From assembly GCA_003213495.1 (NCBI GenBank), contig QCMW01000001.1, positions 1 to 64,000 of the forward strand: a stretch of 64,000 bases of DNA, in the 5' to 3' direction. The position numbers and the translations under genes were made by a program. Of this stretch, positions 54,535-64,000 are shown one piece after another. The number at the start of each line of letters is the position of its first letter. Position 1 is the stretch's first letter. This DNA is from SAR86 cluster bacterium AG-422-O05. GTDB lineage: Bacteria; Pseudomonadota; Gammaproteobacteria; Magnimaribacterales; D2472. Below the pieces are notes generated by a model that saw only the letters and a program-made list of their open reading frames with translations, did no database searches and was not told the DNA's origin.

Positions 54535-56301
54535 TTATTCTTCCTTGAAGGTACTTATAATTTTTAGTTCATCAAGCTGATCTTTTTCAACCTTACTTGG
54601 TGCATCTGTTAGCAAACAAGCAGCACTCTGTGTTTTAGGGAAAGCAATAACATCTCTTATGTTGGTCGTATCAGTAACTAGCATTACTATTCTATCAAGA
54701 CCAAATGCTATTCCTCCATGAGGTGGACAACCAGATGAAAGAGCTTTTAATAAGAAACCAAATTTACTTTCTGCGTCTTCTTTTGAAATATTAAGAATAT
54801 TAAAAATAATTTTTTGCATTGCATTTTCATAAATTCTTAAAGAACCACCTCCTATTTCATAGCCATTTAAAACAACATCATATGCATGAGCAATTGAATC
54901 CTTGGGATTATCCTCCAATTCTTTAGCTGAACATTTTGGAAGCGTAAATGGATGATGAAGTGGTGTTAAATTACCCTCTTTACTGGTTTCAAACATTGGA
55001 AAATCTACAATCCAACAAGGCGCCCATTTAGTTAAATATAAATCTAAGTCTTCTCCTAATTTTTTAATTAAACTACTCATAGACAAATTTACAACTGACT
55101 CACTCCCGGCACCAAAGAAAATTAAATCATCAGTTTTTGTATCTAGAGACTTGATAATGTTTGTTACCGTTTCTGGTTTTAAGAATTTTAGTATTGGTGA
55201 TTGAATACCGTTCTCTAAATCGTTTACATCATTTATCTTTATGTAAGCCAAACCTTTTGCACCAAGCTTAGATACAAATTTTGTAAAGTCATCGATTTGT
55301 CCTCGGGATAATAAATTACCTTTTGGTACTTTTAAAGCGACTACTCTTGATTCTTTTTTTTGTGCAGGTTCAGAAAAAACTTTAAATTCCTCATCTTTGA
55401 CTAATTCAGATATATCAACGAGTTTAAGTGGTATTCTTAAATCAGGTTTATCGCATCCATAATCTCGCATAGCATCATGCCAATTAATTATTTCAAATTT
55501 TTCTAGCTTATCTCCACAGAATTCCTTGATAATATCTTTAATCATCTTTTCGCTTATCTTCATAATTTCATCTTGATCAATGAATGACGCCTCAATATCT
55601 ATTTGAGTGAACTCTGGTTGTCTATCAGCTCTTAAATCTTCATCCCTAAAACATCTAGCTATCTGATAATATTTATCTAGACCACCTATCATTAATAGCT
55701 GCTTAAAAAGTTGAGGTGACTGAGGCAAAGCATAGAAACTTCCTGGTTGAACTCTGCTGGGTAAAATATAATCTCTAGCTCCCTCTGGAGTAGCTTTAGT
55801 TAATATAGGTGTTTCAATCTCATGAAAATCATTTTTATCTAAATAATTTCTTATTAAAGAAGTAATTTTCGACCTAGTTATTATTCTTTCATTCATTTCA
55901 GGTCTTCTTAGATCTAAAACTCTATTTTTTAACCTAACATCTTCATTTACTTCTTGATACTCATCAATTGGAAAGACAGGTGTATTTGCTTTACTGAGAA
56001 TAATTAAGTCTTTAACCTCAATTTCTATCTCTCCCGTATGCATATTTTTATTTATTGTTCCTTCTAACCTTTTTCTTACAATACCTTTAATCTTAACAAC
56101 GTATTCATTTCTAATTGACTCAGCTAATTTAAAAGACTTTTCATTGTCAGGATTGACTACAGCTTGGCAAATACCTTTTATATCTCTTACATCAAGAAAA
56201 ATTACACCGCCATGATCTCTTCTTCTATGAATCCAGCCACAGATTGTTACCTCTTCTTTAAGATTTGAGGATGTTATTTCACCGCAATAATGAGACTTCA
56301 T
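54535..56301 (-). CDS. aspS: Aspartyl-tRNA synthetase
   Basis: VTICGWIHRRRDHGGVIFLDVRDIKG; QSPQLFKQLLMIGGLDKYYQIARCFRDED; GIAFGLDRIVML. Confidence 0.98.
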   Translation of the reverse strand: MKSHYCGEITSSNLKEEVTICGWIHRRRDHGGVIFLDVRDIKGICQAVVNPDNEKSFKLAESIRNEYVVKIKGIVRKRLEGTINKNMHTGEIEIEVKDLIILSKANTPVFPIDEYQEVNEDVRLKNRVLDLRRPEMNERIITRSKITSLIRNYLDKNDFHEIETPILTKATPEGARDYILPSRVQPGSFYALPQSPQLFKQLLMIGGLDKYYQIARCFRDEDLRADRQPEFTQIDIEASFIDQDEIMKISEKMIKDIIKEFCGDKLEKFEIINWHDAMRDYGCDKPDLRIPLKLVDISELVKDEEFKVFSEPAQKKESRVVALKVPKGNLLSRGQIDDFTKFVSKLGAKGLAYIKINDVNDLENGIQSPILKFLKPETVTNIIKSLDTKTDDLIFFGAGSESVVNLSMSSLIKKLGEDLDLYLTKWAPCWIVDFPMFETSKEGNLTPLHHPFTLPKCSAKELEDNPKDSIAHAYDVVLNGYEIGGGSLRIYENAMQKIIFNILNISKEDAESKFGFLLKALSSGCPPHGGIAFGLDRIVMLVTDTTNIRDVIAFPKTQSAACLLTDAPSKVEKDQLDELKIISTFKEE

Positions 56302-56314
56302 GATAATTCCCTAT

Positions 56315-56605
56315 TTAATCCTTAATTTTATCTTGTTTAGCACCTTTCTTGGAGTTTGTTTTCGAAGTTTCTTTAGATTTATTCTCTTTTGAGGATTCGT
56401 TTGTAGAAATATTCTTCTTTTTGCCGGTTTTAAAGTCAGTTTCATACCAACCGCCACCCTTTAACCTAAAAGATGGTGCAGAAATAAGCTTCTTAAGACT
56501 TTTTGTATTACATTTAGGACAAATCGTCTTAGGTTTATCGCTTATTTTTTGTATTACTTCAATTTCATGTCCACATTGGGAACATTTGTAATCATAAATA
56601 GGCAT
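56315..56605 (-). CDS. FmdB-family zinc ribbon protein
   Basis: MPIYDYKCSQCGHEIEVIQKISDKPKTICPKC; upstream of aspS as commonly seen. Confidence 0.92.
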   Translation of the reverse strand: MPIYDYKCSQCGHEIEVIQKISDKPKTICPKCNTKSLKKLISAPSFRLKGGGWYETDFKTGKKKNISTNESSKENKSKETSKTNSKKGAKQDKIKD

Positions 56606-56636
56606 AAGTCCTCAAAAAAAGATAAAATTATAAACT

Positions 56637-57917
56637 ATGTTATTTTCAAAGCTACTAATACCTACTTTAAAAGATGCCCCGCAAGAAGCTGAAGTTATCA
56701 GTCACAAATTAATGCTTCGAGCAGGAATGATTCGAAAAGTGGCATCTGGGATATACACATGGCTACCTTTAGGTTTAAAAGTTCTCAAAAGAATAGAGAA
56801 TATCGTTCGAGAGGAAATGGATTCATCTGGGGCACAAGAAGTTTTCATGCCAATGGTTCAACCAAAAGAATTATGGGATGAAACAAAAAGGTGGGAAAAA
56901 ATGGGTCCAGAACTTTTAAGAATTAAAGATAGGCATGAGAGAGATTTTTGTCTGGGCCCTACTCACGAAGAAGTTATAACAGACATAATTAGAGATAATG
57001 TAAAAAGTTATAAAGAACTTCCACTTAATATTTATCAAATTCAAACTAAGTTTAGAGATGAAGTTAGACCTAGATATGGAATTATGAGGGGAAGAGAATT
57101 TCTGATGAAAGATTCATATAGCTTCAATATTGATGAAGAATCTCTTCAAGAAACTTACCTACTAATGAGGGACACCTATAAAAAAGTACTAGAAAGAATT
57201 GGACTTGAATATAAAATTTCTGCTGCTGATTCTGGAGCAATTGGTGGAGACAGTTCTGAAGAATTTCATGTCTTGGCTGAAAATGGAGAAGATACTATTG
57301 CTGTCAGTGACTCATCTGAATTTGCAATAAATACAGAACTACTCTTGAAAGAAGGTGAAGATATAAATTCACTTGAAGGAAAACCTTCCCCAGACGGAAA
57401 TGGAACAATACAAATTAAGAAAGGTATTGAGGTTGGTCATATTTTCAAACTTGGTAAGCTTTACGCCGAATCAATGAAAGCTAATGTTTTAAATGCTGAA
57501 GGTAAAGCTTCAACATTGTATATGGGTTGTTATGGTATCGGTGTATCGAGACTAGTGGCAGCAGCTATAGAACAAAATTTTGATGACAGAGGAATTATTT
57601 GGCCTCATAGTATAGCTCCGTTTGGCATTAATATTATCGCGATCGGTTTTGATAAAAATAAAGAAATTGCGTCGGCATCAATAAAATTATATGAAGAATT
57701 AACTGACATGGGTTATGACGTTCTTCTTGATGATAGAAAGGACGGTTATGGTGCAAAAATGAAGGATTCTGAACTCATAGGTATTCCTTTAAACATAATA
57801 ATTGGCAAGTCATTCCTTGAAAATCAAGAAGTTGAGCTAAGGGGAAGGAATGGTCAGAGCTCATCTAATCCAGTTTCAGATATAAAAACAATAATGGATT
57901 TTTTTAAAAATAAATAA
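56637..57917 (+). CDS. proS: Prolyl-tRNA synthetase lacking the INS editing domain
   Basis: SKLLIPTLKDAPQEAEVISHKLMLRAGMIRKVASGIYTWLPLG; RHERDFCLGPTHEEVIT; only 426 aa. Confidence 0.96.
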   Translation: MLFSKLLIPTLKDAPQEAEVISHKLMLRAGMIRKVASGIYTWLPLGLKVLKRIENIVREEMDSSGAQEVFMPMVQPKELWDETKRWEKMGPELLRIKDRHERDFCLGPTHEEVITDIIRDNVKSYKELPLNIYQIQTKFRDEVRPRYGIMRGREFLMKDSYSFNIDEESLQETYLLMRDTYKKVLERIGLEYKISAADSGAIGGDSSEEFHVLAENGEDTIAVSDSSEFAINTELLLKEGEDINSLEGKPSPDGNGTIQIKKGIEVGHIFKLGKLYAESMKANVLNAEGKASTLYMGCYGIGVSRLVAAAIEQNFDDRGIIWPHSIAPFGINIIAIGFDKNKEIASASIKLYEELTDMGYDVLLDDRKDGYGAKMKDSELIGIPLNIIIGKSFLENQEVELRGRNGQSSSNPVSDIKTIMDFFKNK

Positions 57918-57921
57918 TTTA

Positions 57922-59100
57922 TTAAATTCTTTTTATAATTGTTGCATTTGCAGTACCGCCGCCTTCACAAATAGCTTGCAATCCATAAGTAGATTCTCTT
58001 CTTTCCATTTCATGTAAAAGTGTTGTCATAAGCTTAGCACCGGTAGCTCCTAATGGATGGCCAAGCGCCATTGCCCCACCATTCACATTAAGTTTTGATT
58101 TATCTGCCTTCAAGTCTTCAGCCCATGCAAGCGGGACAGGAGCAAAAGCTTCATTCACTTCATATAAATCCATATCATCTATAGTTAGATTTGCTGTTTT
58201 AAGAGCCTGTATTGATGCAGGAATTGGTCCAGTTAACATGAAAACAGGATCGTCTCCTACAACTGATATAGATACTATTTCAGCTCTTGGATTTGCTTGA
58301 ATTTTCTTTAGCCCTTCATCATTGCACACCATAACTGCTGCAGCACCATCTGTGATCTGGCTTGCATTACCAGCAGTAATAACTCCACCTTCAGTAACTG
58401 GATTTAATCCAGCCAACTTATCAAGGCTTGCATCAAATCTAATACCCTCATCAGCCATTACTAAATCATTCATTCCTTCTGCATTTCTTCCTTCTACAGG
58501 AAGTATTTCTCTGTCAAAGTATTTTGATTCAGTTGCATGAGCAGCTTTCTGATGGCTTTCTAGTGCAAACTTGTCTAAATCTTCACGAGATAAATTCCAT
58601 TTATCAGCTACAAGTTCTGCACCTGTGAATTGTGAAAAAAATACTCCAGGATATCTTTCTTTCATACCTTCAGAATCAAAAGGCAACCCATGGCCAGCAT
58701 CGTAACCATCTTTGACTGCAGCACCAATTGGGACCATAGACATTACTTCAACTCCACCGCCAATTACAATATCTTGAGTACCAGACATTACTGCCTGTAT
58801 TGCAAAATGGATAGCTTGTTGAGATGAGCCACACTGTCTGTCTACAGACGTACCGGGAACTGATTCAGGAAAAGAAGAGGAAAGAATCGCATTTCTAGCA
58901 ACATTTCCTGATTGCGCACCAACTTGGTCAACACAACCAAAAACTACGTCATCTACAAGAGCTGGATCCATATCCAATTTTGTTACTAACTCATCTAAAA
59001 CTTTAGCTCCTAAATCTGCTGGATGCCATAGACTAAGTCTTCCATCTCTTTTGCCACCGGCAGTTCTAACTGCCTCTACTATGTATGCTTTTTCTGCCAT
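57922..59100 (-). CDS. Acetyl-CoA acetyltransferase (thiolase)
   Basis: VDRQCGSSQQAIHFA; NVNGGAMALGHPLGATGAKLM; CEGGGTANATI. Confidence 0.95.
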   Translation of the reverse strand: MAEKAYIVEAVRTAGGKRDGRLSLWHPADLGAKVLDELVTKLDMDPALVDDVVFGCVDQVGAQSGNVARNAILSSSFPESVPGTSVDRQCGSSQQAIHFAIQAVMSGTQDIVIGGGVEVMSMVPIGAAVKDGYDAGHGLPFDSEGMKERYPGVFFSQFTGAELVADKWNLSREDLDKFALESHQKAAHATESKYFDREILPVEGRNAEGMNDLVMADEGIRFDASLDKLAGLNPVTEGGVITAGNASQITDGAAAVMVCNDEGLKKIQANPRAEIVSISVVGDDPVFMLTGPIPASIQALKTANLTIDDMDLYEVNEAFAPVPLAWAEDLKADKSKLNVNGGAMALGHPLGATGAKLMTTLLHEMERRESTYGLQAICEGGGTANATIIKRI

Positions 59101-59156
59101 AATAAAAATCCCTGCTAATAAATTGATTGATTAATAGGGATTATTGTATCAAAAAA

Positions 59157-60185
59157 TTATTTTGATTTACTTGAAATGTAAGATGATCTTATTTCTTTAA
59201 CAAGTTTATCTCTAATTTTAGTATTCTCTTTTAAGAAAGTGCTTGCTTTGACTTTTCCTTGACCAATACTCTCGCCATCAAGTTTGTAAAATGCACCGGA
59301 TTTATCAACCAAGCCCAACTTGTTACCGTAATCTAAAATTTCGCCTTCTTGGTTGATGCCTTGACCATACATAATTTGGAATTCAGCCTGTTTGAAAGGA
59401 GGTGATACTTTATTTTTAACAACTTTGACTCTGGTTTCATTACCCATCACTTCGTCACCTTCTTTTACAGAACCTATCCTTCTGATATCTAATCTTACGG
59501 ATGAATAGAATTTCAGGGCATTACCACCAGTGGTTGTTTCTGGACTTCCAAACATAACACCGATTTTCATTCTAATTTGATTAATGAAAACAACCGTTGC
59601 TCCTGATCTTTGAATGTTACCAGTTATTTTTCTTAATGCCTGAGACATTAAGCGAGCTTGTAAACCAACATGATGGTCTCCCATTTCTCCTTCAATCTCT
59701 GCTCTTGGAACTAATGCTGCTACAGAGTCTATTATCACCAAATCAACATTTTTTGATTTCACCAACATATCTGCAACTTCAAGTGCTTGTTCTCCAGTAT
59801 TTGGTTGAGACAAAATAAGTTCATCAATATTTACACCAAGCTTCTCTGCATATTGAGGATCAAGAGCATGCTCAGCATCAATAAATGCACACACACCACC
59901 TTCTTTTTGACATTGAGCAATTATCTGAAGCGTTAACGTTGTCTTTCCAGATGATTCTGGTCCATATATTTCTGTGACTCTCCCTTTTGGAATTCCACCA
60001 ATGCCAAGTGCAATATCGAGACCCAATGAACCTGTCGAAATAGAAGGAATATCTAATTTTTCTTGATCGCCCATTCTCATTACGGTTGAACCACCACCAG
60101 ACTCTTTTTCAAAATGTAAATTTATATCTTTTAAAGTGTCTTTAAGTGATTTACTGGAAATTTCTTTAGATTTTGATTTAGGCAT
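59157..60185 (-). CDS. recA: Recombinase RecA
   Basis: [60 protein letters not shown]. Confidence 0.99.
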   Translation of the reverse strand: MPKSKSKEISSKSLKDTLKDINLHFEKESGGGSTVMRMGDQEKLDIPSISTGSLGLDIALGIGGIPKGRVTEIYGPESSGKTTLTLQIIAQCQKEGGVCAFIDAEHALDPQYAEKLGVNIDELILSQPNTGEQALEVADMLVKSKNVDLVIIDSVAALVPRAEIEGEMGDHHVGLQARLMSQALRKITGNIQRSGATVVFINQIRMKIGVMFGSPETTTGGNALKFYSSVRLDIRRIGSVKEGDEVMGNETRVKVVKNKVSPPFKQAEFQIMYGQGINQEGEILDYGNKLGLVDKSGAFYKLDGESIGQGKVKASTFLKENTKIRDKLVKEIRSSYISSKSK

Positions 60186-60204
60186 AACTAAGCTCCTTGA
60201 TTTA

Positions 60205-60220
60205 CTGTATATTTATACAG
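60205..60220 (-). promoter_or_regulatory. LexA/SOS box upstream of recA
   Basis: CTGTATATTTATACAG, a near-perfect CTGT-N8-ACAG palindrome 19 nt upstream of the recA start. Confidence 0.9.
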
Positions 60221-60303
60221 TATATATGATATTTTGAATTTTTTAAATAGTTTTATGTAAATTTAAAAATTAGTAAGCTAAAATTCAAATTTCTCAAGTA
60301 ATT

Positions 60304-60621
60304 ATGACATACGTAGTAACAGAATCATGCATTAAATGTAAATACACTGACTGTGTTGAAGTATGTCCTGTTGATTGCTTTTATGAAGGTCCTGAATTTC
60401 TTGTAATTGATCCCGAGGAATGCATTGATTGTGGTTTGTGTGAGCCAGAGTGCCCTATTGAAGCTATAAAAGCTGATGATGAGCTACCTCCAGATCAAAT
60501 TGAATTTATAGAAATAAATTTAAAGCTAGCTGAAGTATACGAAAATATTACCGAAGCTAAAGACCCTCTTCCTGAGGCAGAAAAATATAAAGATATTAAA
60601 AATAAAAAACAGTTCTTATAA
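60304..60621 (+). CDS. fdxA: 7Fe ferredoxin FdxA
   Basis: [46 protein letters not shown]. Confidence 0.96.
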   Translation: MTYVVTESCIKCKYTDCVEVCPVDCFYEGPEFLVIDPEECIDCGLCEPECPIEAIKADDELPPDQIEFIEINLKLAEVYENITEAKDPLPEAEKYKDIKNKKQFL

Positions 60622-61308
60622 AAAATGAGCCAAGCCTGCTGTAAGAATTAAACCACCGAAAAAAACTAACACTGATTTACCAAATTTTTTATAGGCTTTA
60701 TTTATTAATCTTGGCATTAATATTAATGCCGCCAACATTCCAATTGCAAAAGGTAACAAAACATTAAAATTTAAATTTGCAATACTCTGTATTATTAACG
60801 TATATACACCAACAGATAGTAAGAATGCGCTTCCAGAAATACCTGGAAAAAGTAAAAAAGAACATGCGATAAAACCAAGAATTGCTAACAAAATCATTGT
60901 AGGTTCCTCACTGCTATACATTTGAAAGCTACTTAAACTTAAACCAATAAAAATTGCTAAGAATAATGTTAAATAAAAGCTCATACCTTGAGAAATATTT
61001 TCCTTAAGATAATTATTTATAATTAAGAAGACTCCATATCCAATCATTAAAATAGCAATAAGAATATTAAAAATATCTGTAAAGTTTTCATACAAATAAT
61101 TAATTAGCGAAGAAAATAGAAAAACACTTAAAACCATCCCTATTAATAGCGGAATTATCAGACTAAATCCTTTCAATTGAGTTAAAAAAGCTAATATTCT
61201 TTCATAAACTCCAAACATTAATGCAACAGTAGCGCCAGATATTCCTGGCAATAATTCTGATATTCCAATGAAGATTCCGGCTATAAAATATCTTATTTGA
61301 TCTTTCAT
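60616..61308 (-). CDS. DUF368 membrane protein (PopT-type polyprenyl-phosphate transporter family)
   Basis: [48 protein letters not shown]. Confidence 0.9.
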   Translation of the reverse strand: MKDQIRYFIAGIFIGISELLPGISGATVALMFGVYERILAFLTQLKGFSLIIPLLIGMVLSVFLFSSLINYLYENFTDIFNILIAILMIGYGVFLIINNYLKENISQGMSFYLTLFLAIFIGLSLSSFQMYSSEEPTMILLAILGFIACSFLLFPGISGSAFLLSVGVYTLIIQSIANLNFNVLLPFAIGMLAALILMPRLINKAYKKFGKSVLVFFGGLILTAGLAHFL

Positions 61309-61985
61309 AGCTCATTGCCCTCTTCAGAGATTCCTGGCAGCATGGGCACAAAAGAAACATCATCAAATTCTTCTTCATTGATTTCATTTTTTTCATTTAC
61401 CGAAATTACATTAAGTTTTTGATCTTTACCACCTACTGGTATGACCAATTTTGCATTTGGCTTAAGAGCGGAAACTAAATCATCTGGGAAAACCCTTGGT
61501 GCCGCTGCACATAAAATACCATCATATTTAATATTTTTTTTCCAATCTTGATATCCATCGCCGTGTTTGAAAAATACATTATCTATACTTAGATTTGATA
61601 AATTTTTTTTTGCCTCTTCAACCAATGGCTTTATTCTTTCGATTGCATCTACTTTTTCACTAAAAAATGATAAAACTGCTGATTGGTAGCCACAGCCAGA
61701 ACCAAGTTCTAATATGTTTTCAAAAATTTTGCCTCTTGAATTTGTATGAGATATTAATAACTCAGTCATTCTTGCAACAATGTAAGGCTGAGAAATTGTC
61801 TGGCCATATTGAATCGACCATGATCTATTTTCATATGCTCTAGACCACAGAGCTTCTTCAATGAACAGGTGTCTTGGAACTTGTGACATAGCGTCAAGAA
61901 CTCTAAAGTCTTTGATACCCATATCAAGAAGATTTTCTATCATATCCTCTCGGACTCTTCTAAATGTAAAACCTGAGCTATTCAT
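61305..61985 (-). CDS. pcm: Protein-L-isoaspartate O-methyltransferase
   Basis: MSQVPRHLFIEEALWSRAYENRSWSIQYGQTISQPYIVARMTELL; LELGSGCGYQSAVLS. Confidence 0.97.
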   Translation of the reverse strand: MNSSGFTFRRVREDMIENLLDMGIKDFRVLDAMSQVPRHLFIEEALWSRAYENRSWSIQYGQTISQPYIVARMTELLISHTNSRGKIFENILELGSGCGYQSAVLSFFSEKVDAIERIKPLVEEAKKNLSNLSIDNVFFKHGDGYQDWKKNIKYDGILCAAAPRVFPDDLVSALKPNAKLVIPVGGKDQKLNVISVNEKNEINEEEFDDVSFVPMLPGISEEGNEL

Positions 61986-62724
61986 TCAAAACTTCAGTTA
62001 TTTCTTCAATAAAATTTCCAGAATTTAAACTGTAATCTAATACAGATAAGGATACATAACCATTTTTAACAGCTTCGGCATCTGTCATATATTTATCCTC
62101 TAAGGGCTCACCAGATAAATTATATTTGAACCTATATGAATTTGACGATGAATTATCAACCCTGATTGGCTTAGCAGGAACATCTCTTTTGGATAATCCG
62201 GTAGCTAAAACTCCTTTGAATTCGTTTTGATCAATATCAGGAAAATTAATATTAATAACTTTGCCTACAAATGCTCTTGATGAAATTAGTTTTTCGACTA
62301 ATTCAACTGATTTTTTAGAAATAAAATTTATGTCTTTTGCATTATAGGAGGCAACTGAAATTGCAATTGGAGGATACTTCAGATTTCTTCCACCAATAGC
62401 AGCTCCTACAGTACCTGAATATAGAACATCATTACCAATATTTGCACCATGGTTTATACCTGAAATTACAATATCAAATTCAAAATCAACGATGCTCAAT
62501 AATCCCAAATAACTACAGTCTGCAGGTGTTCCGTCAACAGCGTAAATTTTATCGTCTAATTTAGTAACTTCTATCTCATTTAAATATGATATTGCAGCAC
62601 TCATTCCGCTACAATTATTTTTTGGAGCAACTATCCAAACCTCGTGGTTTTTTGATAACTCTTTACAAAGACTTTTTATATTTTCAGCATCATAACCATC
62701 ATCATTTGTTAACAATATTTTCAT
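61978..62724 (-). CDS. surE: 5'-nucleotidase SurE
   Basis: MKILLTNDDGYDAENIKSL; VSGINHGANIGNDVLYSGTVGAA. Confidence 0.98.
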   Translation of the reverse strand: MKILLTNDDGYDAENIKSLCKELSKNHEVWIVAPKNNCSGMSAAISYLNEIEVTKLDDKIYAVDGTPADCSYLGLLSIVDFEFDIVISGINHGANIGNDVLYSGTVGAAIGGRNLKYPPIAISVASYNAKDINFISKKSVELVEKLISSRAFVGKVININFPDIDQNEFKGVLATGLSKRDVPAKPIRVDNSSSNSYRFKYNLSGEPLEDKYMTDAEAVKNGYVSLSVLDYSLNSGNFIEEITEVLNE

Positions 62725-63866
62725 AACTTTTCTTTTAAATTAACGAGACTTTGAACAGCAATTGCTTTGTTTTCACCAATAATACCAATTTGCTCAGAAG
62801 TCGTTGCTTTCAAGCCTATTTTTGAAACTGGTATTTTGAAGATCTCAGACAATTTATTCAAAATTTGCTCTCTCCATGGATTAATTTTTGGATATTCACA
62901 AATTATAGTTGTATCAATATTAAATATCTCAAGATTTTTTTTATCAAGGATATTAAGACAATGATTAATGATTTTTCGGCTATCTAGATTTTTATTTTTT
63001 GGATCTTTATCAGAAAAAAATAATCCTATGTCACCTGAGCCAGTGGCTCCAAGAATTGAGTCTGCAATTGAATGCAGCAATACGTCACCATCAGAATGTG
63101 CAACAATTCTATAGTTACAATCAATCTTACAACCTCCTAATATTATTCCATCTCCATTTTCGTATCTATGCAAGTCAAATCCAATTCCACTTATGTTCAA
63201 AAAGTTATTCAGCATTTCTAAATCACTTTTTTCAGTTATTTTTATATTTGATCTTCTTCCTTTGACTTTTGATAATGATAAATTTGAATACTCAATTGCA
63301 TAAGATTCATCAGGACATTCAACTTCGTCTTTTATGCATTTATTTAATGAGTTACAGAGATCTTCTAGCCTGCATATCTGAGGAGTTTGAACTAAAAGAA
63401 ATTTATCCTTATCTTTTGTGATGTCATTCTCACCAACAATCTTAATTGAATCATAAACAGGTGTATATAAAAATGAACAACTTACATTTTTATTTAAAAT
63501 ATCTTTATACAAATTAGCAATATCCGCTTCAGAAATATTTGGTCTTACGGCATCATGAGTTATTACAAACTCAAAGTCTTTGTAATCAAGAGCTAGAGCA
63601 TTCTTAATAGAATCCTGTCTTGAATCTCCTCCATGAACAAATTCAACTTTTTTAGAATTGTAAAAATCCTGTTTTTCAATAAATTCATCATTTTTAGAAA
63701 TTGCTATTATTACTTGCTTAACATATTTTGATACCAGAAAAGGATAAACTGAATTTTCAATAACTGACTTTCCATTTAATTTCATGTATTGCTTAGGTGT
63801 GTCGCCTCCAAACCTTTCTCCGGAACCAGCAGCAGCAATTATTACTAATAAACTATTTTCTTTCAT
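62721..63866 (-). CDS. ispDF: Bifunctional IspD-IspF (MEP cytidylyltransferase / MECDP synthase) fusion
   Basis: IspD: AAAGSGERFGGDTPKQYMKLNGKSV, THDAVRPNI; IspF: GIGFDLHRYENGDGIILGG, AHSDGDVLLHSIADSILGATGSGDIGLFF; one continuous ORF. Confidence 0.96.
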   Translation of the reverse strand: MKENSLLVIIAAAGSGERFGGDTPKQYMKLNGKSVIENSVYPFLVSKYVKQVIIAISKNDEFIEKQDFYNSKKVEFVHGGDSRQDSIKNALALDYKDFEFVITHDAVRPNISEADIANLYKDILNKNVSCSFLYTPVYDSIKIVGENDITKDKDKFLLVQTPQICRLEDLCNSLNKCIKDEVECPDESYAIEYSNLSLSKVKGRRSNIKITEKSDLEMLNNFLNISGIGFDLHRYENGDGIILGGCKIDCNYRIVAHSDGDVLLHSIADSILGATGSGDIGLFFSDKDPKNKNLDSRKIINHCLNILDKKNLEIFNIDTTIICEYPKINPWREQILNKLSEIFKIPVSKIGLKATTSEQIGIIGENKAIAVQSLVNLKEKL

Positions 63867-64000
63867 CTTCTTCTATTTCATCTTCTTTGAAGGTAATAAA
63901 TTCCTCTTCAGGATAAGTAAGATTCAATTTTTCTCTTGCAAAATTTTCTATATGATCGTTTGAATCTTGTGCATTTTGGATTTCAAATTCTAAAATTTCA
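63853..64000 (-). CDS. ftsB: Partial septum formation protein FtsB (C-terminal part; gene continues past window end)
   Basis: Own translation ...EILEFEIQNAQDSNDHIENFAREKLNLTYPEEEFITFKEDEIEEDERK*; 'ENFAREKLNLTYPEEEFI' resembles the FtsB/DivIC C-terminus; upstream of ispD. Confidence 0.8.
   Translation of the reverse strand, partial: EILEFEIQNAQDSNDHIENFAREKLNLTYPEEEFITFKEDEIEEDERK

Noticed and set aside
61202-61396. 64-aa minus-strand ORF spanning the pcm/popT-like junction
   Set aside because: Out-of-frame overlap of two well-supported genes.

Overview
This 64-kb window is AT-rich and very gene-dense. It looks like core chromosome of a streamlined marine-type gammaproteobacterium. The gene neighbourhoods are gammaproteobacterial and would fit a SAR86-like lineage, but that placement is inference. 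Recognisable blocks are rpsP-rimM-trmD, ypjD-corB, a nickel-SOD operon, groESL, ampG-ampD, murJ-ribF-ileS-lspA-ispH, sdhCDAB-sucAB-lpd-sucCD, ndk-rlmN-rodZ-ispG-hisS-yfgM-bamB-der, iscRSUA-fdx-iscX, purC-bamC-dapA-bcp, aspS-yebC-[nuclease]-ybgC-tolQRAB-pal-cpoB, tRNA-Lys(UUU), proS, recA, fdxA and ftsB-ispDF-surE-pcm. I saw no mobile elements, rRNA genes or CRISPR arrays. The most interesting signals are: (1) a PD-(D/E)XK, Holliday-junction-resolvase-like nuclease sitting where ruvC-ruvA-ruvB normally lie between yebC and ybgC; (2) an unlisted 52-aa His-rich membrane ORF directly upstream of sodN-sodX; (3) a hexapeptide acyltransferase that appears to start at a non-canonical ATT codon; (4) a gamma-type ProRS with its editing (INS) domain cleanly missing; (5) an isc operon lacking hscBA although IscU keeps an LPPxK motif, with a near-perfect IscR type-1 box overlapping the purC stop; (6) ribosomal protein S16 with an approximately 65-aa acidic Ala/Glu/Pro tail; (7) an IspDF fusion; (8) all six convergent gene junctions overlapping or separated by 4 nt or less.
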